A stretch of 64,000 nt of DNA from Labedaea rhizosphaerae (GTDB lineage: Bacteria; Actinomycetota; Actinomycetes; Mycobacteriales; Pseudonocardiaceae). Positions 58,295 to 64,000 of the stretch are shown here, in pieces; the first letter of the stretch is position 1; every line of letters starts with the position of its first letter. Location: positions 1,364,001 to 1,428,000 of the forward strand of contig NZ_SNXZ01000001.1 of NCBI RefSeq assembly GCF_004362825.1, read 5' to 3'. The notes under the pieces were generated by a model, which was not told the origin of the DNA, made no database searches, and saw only the letters and a list, made by a program, of their open reading frames with translations. Position numbers and translations under genes: made by a program.

Positions 58295-59127
58295 GGACCG
58301 ATCCTGTGACCGCGACCGTCCAGGCGCTCGCGCACTACCCGATCAAGGGCTGCGCGGCGACCTACCTGCAGCGAGCGGAGCTCGGCGAGACCGGGATCCG
58401 CGGCGACCGGCTGCTCATGCTCGTCGACGCGGACGGCGGCTTCCTGAGCCAGCGCAAGGTGCCCGAGATGGCCGCGATCGCGCCCAAGGTCGACGGCGAC
58501 CGGCTGGTCGTGTCGGCACCCGGCGCGGACGACGCCGAGATCGACATCCAGTACGACGGCGACCGGCGCGACGTGAGCCTGTTCAAGAAGTGGTTCGGCA
58601 CCGGCATCGACCAGGGTGACCAGGCCGCTAAGTGGTTCTCCGCGGTGCTCGACCGCCCGTGCCGGCTGGTCCGGGTGCCACCGGAGCACGACCGCGACGG
58701 CTGGGGTGAGCACCCCGGCAAGGCCGGGTTCGCCGACGCGCACGCGATGCTGGTCACCTCACTGTCCTCATTGGACGGACTGAACGAACGCATCCTGGAG
58801 CGCGGCGGGATTCCCGTGCCCATGAACCGGTTCCGCCCCAACCTGGTGGTCGCGGGCTGGCCGGAACCGCACACCGAGGACCGGGTGTGGAAGCTGACCA
58901 CGGGCACAGTTGAGCTCGGCTACGCCGTGCGCGCCATCCGGTGCGCGGTGCCGACCGTCGAGCAGGAGACCGGCCGCAGGGACGGCCCGGAGCCGACCCG
59001 CACGCTGGCGACCTACCGCCGCGAACCCGACTTCGGCGGCGGTGTCAGCTTCGGCGCGAAGTTCGCCGTGTTGCGTGGCGGAACGGTGTCGGTCGGCGAC
59101 GAGATCACCTGCGAGTGGCAGCGCTAG
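58291..59127 (+). CDS. MOSC-domain protein
   Basis: A 278-residue protein with an N-terminal MOSC beta-barrel part (YPIKGCAATYLQRAELGETGIRGDRLLMLVD) and a C-terminal MOSC domain with the conserved Cys in AIRCAVPTV, similar to molybdenum-cofactor-linked reductases such as YcbX/mARC, but without the YcbX C-terminal ferredoxin domain. GTG start coupled to purB; a GTG five codons later is an alternative. Confidence 0.9.
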   Translation: MRTDPVTATVQALAHYPIKGCAATYLQRAELGETGIRGDRLLMLVDADGGFLSQRKVPEMAAIAPKVDGDRLVVSAPGADDAEIDIQYDGDRRDVSLFKKWFGTGIDQGDQAAKWFSAVLDRPCRLVRVPPEHDRDGWGEHPGKAGFADAHAMLVTSLSSLDGLNERILERGGIPVPMNRFRPNLVVAGWPEPHTEDRVWKLTTGTVELGYAVRAIRCAVPTVEQETGRRDGPEPTRTLATYRREPDFGGGVSFGAKFAVLRGGTVSVGDEITCEWQR

Positions 59128-59932
59128 CCTCGAACAGCAGCACCACCTGCTCGCCCGGCTCGCCGCCGTACTCCCCGGACGCGGAGCCGCCGTTGACCGC
59201 GATGGCCAGCCGCCCGGAGGAGTCCAGGTACACGACGGCCTGGCCGTCCTCCACGTCGCCGAACGTGCCGCCCAGCGTGGCCGACACCGTGCGCCCGCCC
59301 AGGTGCACCAGCACCGCCGTGCCCCGCCGCGCGCCCGCAGTGTCCACATGCGAGCCGTCGGCGGCCAGCTGGATGTTGCCGAAGGTGTCCACGCCCAGCA
59401 CCTCGGTGGTGATCCGGCCGCGCTCGGCGATCGTGGCCGGGTCCGGGAACCGCACCAGGGTCGCCGGGTCCAGCGCCGGGCCGAGCTCGTCGATCGGCAC
59501 GCCACGAGCCAGGTAGGCCGCGGCGGGCGCGAACACGTCCCGGCCGTGGAACGTCGCCGACACCGTGGACAGCCGGAACTCCTCCGCCCGCAGTTCGTGG
59601 GCTGTGCGGATGCCGCCCAGCGCCTCGGCGGCCGGCACCAGCAACCCGTTGTCCGGCCCGACGAGCAGCCCCATCGCCGTCGCCAACGCGATCGGCCGCC
59701 GGGCCGTGCCGACGCCTGGGTCGACCACCGCGAGGTGCACCGACTCCGGCAGGTACGGCACCGTCTGCGCGAGCACGGCCGCGCCCCGGCGCACGTGCTG
59801 CGGGGCCACGGTGTGCGTCACATGCAGCACCCGCGCCGCCGGGCAGATCCGCCCGATGACGCCTTCGCACGCGGCGACGAAACCGTCGTCGAGCCCGTAG
59901 TCGGTGGTGAAGGAGATCCAGTCGAACGGCAT
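59105..59932 (-). CDS. SAM hydrolase (SAM hydroxide adenosyltransferase family, DUF62)
   Basis: A 275-residue enzyme of the fluorinase/DUF62 family that splits SAM into adenosine and methionine using water. Motifs: FTTDYGLDDGFVAACEG near 8-24, VVDPGVGTARRP, GPDNGLLVP and FHGRDVFAPAAAYLA, which hold the Asp, Arg and His usually assigned to hydroxide activation. The fluoride-specific loop of fluorinase is absent. Its end overlaps the MOSC gene by 23 bp; it diverges from purC. Confidence 0.9.
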   Translation of the reverse strand: MPFDWISFTTDYGLDDGFVAACEGVIGRICPAARVLHVTHTVAPQHVRRGAAVLAQTVPYLPESVHLAVVDPGVGTARRPIALATAMGLLVGPDNGLLVPAAEALGGIRTAHELRAEEFRLSTVSATFHGRDVFAPAAAYLARGVPIDELGPALDPATLVRFPDPATIAERGRITTEVLGVDTFGNIQLAADGSHVDTAGARRGTAVLVHLGGRTVSATLGGTFGDVEDGQAVVYLDSSGRLAIAVNGGSASGEYGGEPGEQVVLLFEASAATRR

Positions 59933-60029
59933 GTTCCCAGCCTGGCACCAACCGGCCGGTCGACGCATGCCCAGCGCGGCGCCGGTGGTGCTGGTGTCCG
60001 GCCCGTGACCAGCACGTAGTCTCGGCGCC

Positions 60030-60911
60030 GTGACAGTGCTCGCTGATTACCCGCAGGTCGCGGCCGGCAAGGTGCGCGAACTCTACGCGGTCGACGACGA
60101 CCTGCTGCTGTTCGTCGCGTCCGACCGGATCTCCGCGTACGACCACGTGCTGGCGACGCCGATCCCGGACAAGGGCCGCGTGCTCACCGCGATGAGCGTG
60201 TTCTGGTTCGAGCTGCTCGCCGACGAGATCGGCACCCACCTCGTCTCCGCCGACGACCCGCGGATCCCGGACGAGGTGCGTGGCCGGGCGTTGCTCGTGC
60301 GCAAGCTGCGGATGCTGCCGGTCGAGGCGGTCGCCCGCGGCTACCTCACAGGCTCGGGCTTGATCGACTACGACCGGACCGGTGAGGTCTGCGGGGTCGC
60401 CCTGCCGCCGGGGCTCTTCGAGTCCTCGAAGCTGCCCGAGCCGATCTTCACCCCGGCCACCAAGGCGGCGATCGGCGAGCACGACGAGAACGTCACCTAC
60501 GACGAGGTCGCGGCGCTGCTCGGCGAGGAAGACGCATCCCGCGTGCGCGCCGCGACGTTGAAGATCTACCTGCGGGCGGCCGAGCACGCCGAGTCGCGCG
60601 GGCTGATCCTGGCCGACACCAAGTTCGAGTTCGGCGTGGACGCCGCGGGCGAGTTGGTCCTCGCCGACGAGGTGCTCACCCCGGACTCGTCACGGTTCTG
60701 GCCGCTCGAAGGTTACGAGCCGGGCCGCCCGCAGCCGTCGTTCGACAAGCAGTTCGTGCGCAACTGGCTGCTCTCACCCGAGGCGGGCTGGGACCGGCAC
60801 GGCGAGCTGGCGCCCCCAGCGCTGCCCGACCACGTGGTCGAGGCGACGCGGCTGCGCTACATCGAGGCCTACGAGCGGATCACGGGCCGGGCCTTCGCCG
60901 ACTGGCCGTGA
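60030..60911 (+). CDS. purC: SAICAR synthetase
   Basis: A 293-residue phosphoribosylaminoimidazole-succinocarboxamide synthase. Motifs: [51 protein letters not shown] and [12 protein letters not shown]. The GTG lies 7 nt after TAGTCT (60017-60022) and has no ribosome-binding site, an identical -10 hexamer to that of purD. It probably shares regulation with the other pur genes by transcription rather than by operon. Confidence 0.97.
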   Translation: MTVLADYPQVAAGKVRELYAVDDDLLLFVASDRISAYDHVLATPIPDKGRVLTAMSVFWFELLADEIGTHLVSADDPRIPDEVRGRALLVRKLRMLPVEAVARGYLTGSGLIDYDRTGEVCGVALPPGLFESSKLPEPIFTPATKAAIGEHDENVTYDEVAALLGEEDASRVRAATLKIYLRAAEHAESRGLILADTKFEFGVDAAGELVLADEVLTPDSSRFWPLEGYEPGRPQPSFDKQFVRNWLLSPEAGWDRHGELAPPALPDHVVEATRLRYIEAYERITGRAFADWP

Positions 60912-60965
60912 GCACGCAAGCCCGTCGTCACCCGGCGCTCACCCGCGTGCGGCCCACTGGGGAGC

Positions 60966-61655
60966 ATGACCGCCCGACTGGTCGTCTCGCTGTCCGGAGT
61001 GTCCACCCGCACCCTCTCCCGATGCGTCGAGCTGGCGGCTGAGCTCGACCGCCGCGGCGTGCCGCTGACGCTGCTCTACGCGCCCGGCCAGGACGGCACG
61101 GCCCGAGCGGTGCTCGACTGGGTCACCGCGCGCCAGGGTGGCGGCGACGCCGTGCTGCTGCGTGGCGGACCGGGCTTCACCGCGTCGCCCGCGCACGAAG
61201 CCGGCCTGCGGCTCACCGCGGCCGTCGACCTGCTCGACCGGATCGGCCTGCGCGTCGACGGGTTCGCGCCGCCGCGCTGGCTCGCCACCCGCGGCACGCT
61301 GACCGCGTTGCGCCACCAGGGTTTCCGCCTCTGCGCCGAGCTCGCCGGGGTGCGCGACCTGCGGGCCGGTGTCGTCCACAAGGGACGCGTTCTGGGTCTC
61401 GGTGACGGCCGGTTCGCCGAGCCGTGGTGGTGTTCGTGGGTGGTGCTGGGGGCCGCGCGGGCCGCCCGCCGAGGTGGGCTCGTGCGGGTCGCGCTGGACG
61501 CCCGCGACCTGTCCCGCTCCGGTCCGCGCCAGGCCGTTGTGGACGCCGTCGACCTCGCCCTGCACCACGGCGCGACACGCACGACCTACCGCGGGCTCAT
61601 GACCGTGGGGGCATCCCATAAACTTGCGGCGTGGACGTCACCCAGTTTCGCCTGA
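60966..61655 (+). CDS. DUF2334 polysaccharide-deacetylase-like protein
   Basis: A 229-residue protein of the DUF2334 (carbohydrate esterase 4-like TIM-barrel) group, with LVVSLSGVSTRTLSRCVELAAELDRRGVPLTLLYAP at the start and DGFAPPRWLATRGTLTALRHQGF typical of the family. No signal peptide. Classic metal ligands (HDxxxH) are not clear, so activity is uncertain. Its 3' end contains the promoter and start of the next gene. Confidence 0.8.
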   Translation: MTARLVVSLSGVSTRTLSRCVELAAELDRRGVPLTLLYAPGQDGTARAVLDWVTARQGGGDAVLLRGGPGFTASPAHEAGLRLTAAVDLLDRIGLRVDGFAPPRWLATRGTLTALRHQGFRLCAELAGVRDLRAGVVHKGRVLGLGDGRFAEPWWCSWVVLGAARAARRGGLVRVALDARDLSRSGPRQAVVDAVDLALHHGATRTTYRGLMTVGASHKLAAWTSPSFA

Positions 61656-62041
61656 TCGCGGGCGACTTCGCCGCGCAGTTCAAGTTCTACCGCGACGTGG
61701 TCGGCCTCAAGCCGCAGTTCGACAACCCCGACGGGCCCTACGTCGCGTTCAAGCCCGAGCATGGCAGCGCGATCGCGTTGCACGACCGGACCGACCTCGC
61801 GGGGGTCGTCCCGGACCTCACCCCGGCGGCCGGTGACCGTGCGCTGCTCGTGCTCCGCGTCGACGACCTCGACGCGACGATCGCCGAGCTGACCGAGCGC
61901 GGCGCCGGTCACATCACCGCGCCGGTCGAGCTGGACGGGCGCATCCGGTGCGCCTACCTGCGGGACCCCGAGCGCAACCTGATCGAGCTGCAGCAGTGGC
62001 TGGTTGCCCGAAACGGTGGGCCGGTGCCGCCCGCTTCGTGA
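61631..62041 (+). CDS. VOC-family protein
   Basis: A 136-residue glyoxalase/bleomycin-resistance-like protein (LIAGDFAAQFKFYRDVVGLKPQ..., and RCAYLRDPERNLIELQQW at the end). The GTG lies 6 nt after TAAACT (61619-61624), so its promoter is inside the end of the DUF2334 gene, with which it overlaps by 25 bp in another frame. One of three VOC genes in the window, one of which is a pseudogene. Confidence 0.85.
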   Translation: MDVTQFRLIAGDFAAQFKFYRDVVGLKPQFDNPDGPYVAFKPEHGSAIALHDRTDLAGVVPDLTPAAGDRALLVLRVDDLDATIAELTERGAGHITAPVELDGRIRCAYLRDPERNLIELQQWLVARNGGPVPPAS

Positions 62042-62053
62042 AAACCTGACGGC

Positions 62054-63226
62054 GTGACGACGCCGTACCCGCCGCAACACCCGCCCCAGTACCCGCCGCC
62101 GCCCCCGTTGCCGCCGCGCCGCAAGGTTTGGCCGTGGGTGGTGTTTCCGCTGGTCGCCGTGCTGGTCGCGGCCGGCGTCGTGACCGCGGTCCTCGCGTCC
62201 GACGACGAGAAGACGGCCGGTAGTCCCAGCAAGCAGGCGAACGGCTGCACCAGCGGGTACTGCGTCGGCTCGCACCCCTACGCCAACGCGTGCCAGGCGC
62301 TGGCCCCCGACGGGGCCTGGCAACTCTTCCCCGGCAGCCCGCCCCCGAAGCTCCGGATCACGGAGACCTTCGCCGACCCGCTACCGGCCTCGATGTCCAC
62401 TGTGGAATCGGCGTGCGAGGTGGCACCCCTGGACGCCGGCTCCCCGATCCAGTGGATCTTGCTGCACCTGCGCGAGAACGCCACGCCCGCGACCGTCGAG
62501 CCGGGCACGGGCACCGGCGTCCCGCTGGCCGAGGCGACCGGTGTGCCGGGCGCCATGGCGTTCGACCACGACGAGCAGGTCGACGCGCATTGGGTGCACG
62601 GCAACGTCTCCGTGAAGCTCACCATGTCGACCGAGCGCGGGAAGCCGCGGGTGGACCACGCCCAGCTCGGCCAGCTGGTGCGCAAGATCGACTCGGCGCT
62701 GACCGCCCCCAAGGGGCCGGCGGAGCCGGTGCCCGGCGGCACCCGCGGCGACGCCAAGGTCTACACCGACGCCTGCGAGGTGTTCGCGGGCAACGACTTC
62801 CAGAAAGCCACGGGCTACGTCGTCAACCCCGGCTACGTCGAGCGCGAGTACTCCTACCCCGAGGGCTACGACGAGCAGCTCGGCTCGACCTGTCACCGCT
62901 ACACCGCCCGCGCGGACTCGGGCTACCCCAAGCCGCCCGGCACCACCTACCTCGACGGGCTCCTCGCGCCGGAGGTCACGGTGTTCCCGACCCCGGACAA
63001 GGCGACCGCCGCGGAGCGGCTCGCCGACGACAAGGTGCAGCTCGGCGGGGCCGTCGACGTGCCCGGTGTCGGCGACGCGGCGGTGTTCGGCGGGTCCGGC
63101 ACGCTCGAGTTCGTCAAGGGCTTCCACGTGGTGCGGCTCAGCAACACGCCATCGGACGGGCCGACCGACGACCTCCGGGCCACGCTCACCGCATTGGCCA
63201 AGGCGATCGCGGCGCGCATGACCTGA
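62054..63226 (+). CDS. Proline-rich membrane-anchored extracellular protein
   Basis: A 390-residue protein with a proline/tyrosine-rich cytosolic N-terminus (PPQHPPQYPPPPPLPP), one membrane helix (about 29-52) and a large extracytoplasmic part made of two similar halves, each with a Cys pair (CQALAP...CEVAP and CEVFAG...CHRYT). This resembles DUF3558-like tandem domains, but it is anchored by a helix instead of lipid. Function unknown. GTG start. Confidence 0.72.
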   Translation: MTTPYPPQHPPQYPPPPPLPPRRKVWPWVVFPLVAVLVAAGVVTAVLASDDEKTAGSPSKQANGCTSGYCVGSHPYANACQALAPDGAWQLFPGSPPPKLRITETFADPLPASMSTVESACEVAPLDAGSPIQWILLHLRENATPATVEPGTGTGVPLAEATGVPGAMAFDHDEQVDAHWVHGNVSVKLTMSTERGKPRVDHAQLGQLVRKIDSALTAPKGPAEPVPGGTRGDAKVYTDACEVFAGNDFQKATGYVVNPGYVEREYSYPEGYDEQLGSTCHRYTARADSGYPKPPGTTYLDGLLAPEVTVFPTPDKATAAERLADDKVQLGGAVDVPGVGDAAVFGGSGTLEFVKGFHVVRLSNTPSDGPTDDLRATLTALAKAIAARMT

Positions 63227-63435
63227 GCGTGGCCTGGGGGTGCTCTGAGCGTGTGGTCTGGCGTGCTCGCAGCGGCGGGCCGGGCGGGTTCGTTCTCCTC
63301 TCGCGTCGCGGGTGGTTGCTGCCTGCTGCGCGGGGGCTGGCTGGCCCACGCTGCTTTACCAGCAGACGCGCGACACGCCGAAATCCGGGCAAGTTCCCGG
63401 GCGTGTCCACCCGTTCGAGTGACGAGGAACCAACC

Positions 63436-64000
63436 TCAGGGCCGCACGGCCTGCGCCGCGTCGACGCGGCCCTCGCCGAAGAACGAGTTGTCCCGCCTCG
63501 ACCCGGTGCACCGGGCGTCGTCGGCGGGGCACGCCAGGTCGTCGGCCTGCTCGGCCAGGTAGGCGCGCAGCTGGTCCGGTGTCGCGTCCGGGTGGACGCT
63601 GGCCAGCAGGGCCGCGACGCCGACCACGTGCGGGGTCGCCATCGACGTGCCGGACATCTGGCCGTAGCCCCCGCCCGGCACCGTCGAGTAGACGTTGTCC
63701 CCCGGCGCCGCCACGTCGATCAGGCCCGTGCCGTAGTTGGAGTACGACGACTTGCCGTTGCTGCTGTTGAGCGCGGCCACCCGCACCACCCCGGGCAGCT
63801 CCGTCGGCAGGCTCAGGCAGTCGTTGGTCACCGGCCGGTCGGCGGGCGTCGAGTCGTCCGGGCTCGACGGGTCGGTGCTCTTGTGCGCGAGGTCGTAGTT
63901 CTCGTTGCCGGCTGCGGCCACCGTCAGCACGCCGTGGTGCTCGGCGTAGTCGGCCGCGCGCCGGACGCCGGTCAGGATCGCCGCCTGGTCCGGGTCGGAC
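63436..64000 (-). CDS. Subtilisin-like serine protease (5' end outside window)
   Basis: The C-terminal part of an S8 peptidase: oxyanion Asn in VAAAGNENYD and catalytic Ser in GTSMATPHVVG are present; the Asp and His sites lie beyond the window. The frame is open to base 64000, so the GTG at 63930 is not the start. Two Cys pairs (NDCLSL, LACPADDARCTG) suggest a secreted, disulfide-bonded enzyme resembling actinobacterial exported subtilases or ESX-linked mycosins. Confidence 0.93.
   Translation of the reverse strand, partial: SDPDQAAILTGVRRAADYAEHHGVLTVAAAGNENYDLAHKSTDPSSPDDSTPADRPVTNDCLSLPTELPGVVRVAALNSSNGKSSYSNYGTGLIDVAAPGDNVYSTVPGGGYGQMSGTSMATPHVVGVAALLASVHPDATPDQLRAYLAEQADDLACPADDARCTGSRRDNSFFGEGRVDAAQAVRP

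Noticed and set aside
63227-63435. Possible small gene or tRNA before the subtilase
   Set aside because: The open frame at 63251-63562 lacks a ribosome-binding site and overlaps the subtilase; no cloverleaf or T-loop sequence is visible. Only a weak CCGGG-N6-CCCGG hairpin is present.

Overview
The window is about 64 kb of chromosome from a high-GC actinobacterium. Three things point to the order Pseudonocardiales or a close relative: codon use dominated by C/G at third positions with frequent GTG starts, EspG/PPE-like/WXG100-like genes with DUF3558 lipoproteins, and gene order shared with Mycobacterium. From memory, dnaJ1-hspR, clpB beside a globin-reductase, pyrE, a SpoU methyltransferase, fba, DUF3151 and purA resemble M. 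tuberculosis Rv0350-Rv0385, while purD, purB and purC resemble Rv0772-Rv0780. The genus cannot be fixed from the sequence alone. I see no rRNA, tRNA, CRISPR array, prophage or insertion sequence.

Layout. 1-7045 is a heat-shock block: the 3' part of dnaJ, hspR, a flavohemoprotein, two MarR regulators and clpB, which carries an HspR operator (HAIR) upstream. The only long gene-free stretch (3836-4459) also holds a cluster of DnaA-box-like sequences. 7223-20942 holds pyrE, a SpoU methyltransferase, a GH76 glycosidase, several short-chain dehydrogenases, LacI, MarR, a DedA protein, a patatin-like lipase and a hydrolase lacking its nucleophile serine. 21002-28695 holds a MarR/drug-exporter operon whose exporter has a C-terminal tail of beta-sandwich repeats, a FAD-linked oxidase, a second DedA protein, nagA with two DasR-like sites, and an ECF sigma factor. 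28799-36220 is mixed metabolism: F420-type enzymes, a decayed VOC gene, an aldo-keto reductase, fba and a secreted lipase. 36286-39533 holds an ECF42-type sigma factor with three YCII/DGPF paralogues, then a secreted HNH nuclease.

39739-45206 carries purA, a GT-C-like membrane glycosyltransferase and purD. 45317-49988 is a compact set of type VII (ESX) secretion genes: a PPE-like protein, EspG, two WXG100-like proteins (one fused to a lytic transglycosylase) and a DUF3558 lipoprotein, without any ESX membrane or ATPase component in view. 50009-56830 holds an aminotransferase with an inserted G-rich tandem repeat, an ion channel, threonine aldolase and two SigE-family sigma/membrane-protein pairs that share a promoter motif. 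56855-63226 carries purB, a MOSC protein, a SAM hydrolase, purC and small genes. The window ends inside a subtilase.

Two genome-style features recur. Many genes start 6-8 nt after a TANNNT hexamer with no ribosome-binding site, which suggests leaderless mRNAs. Six convergent gene pairs overlap by exactly 4 bp at their stop codons, four of them at CTAG.
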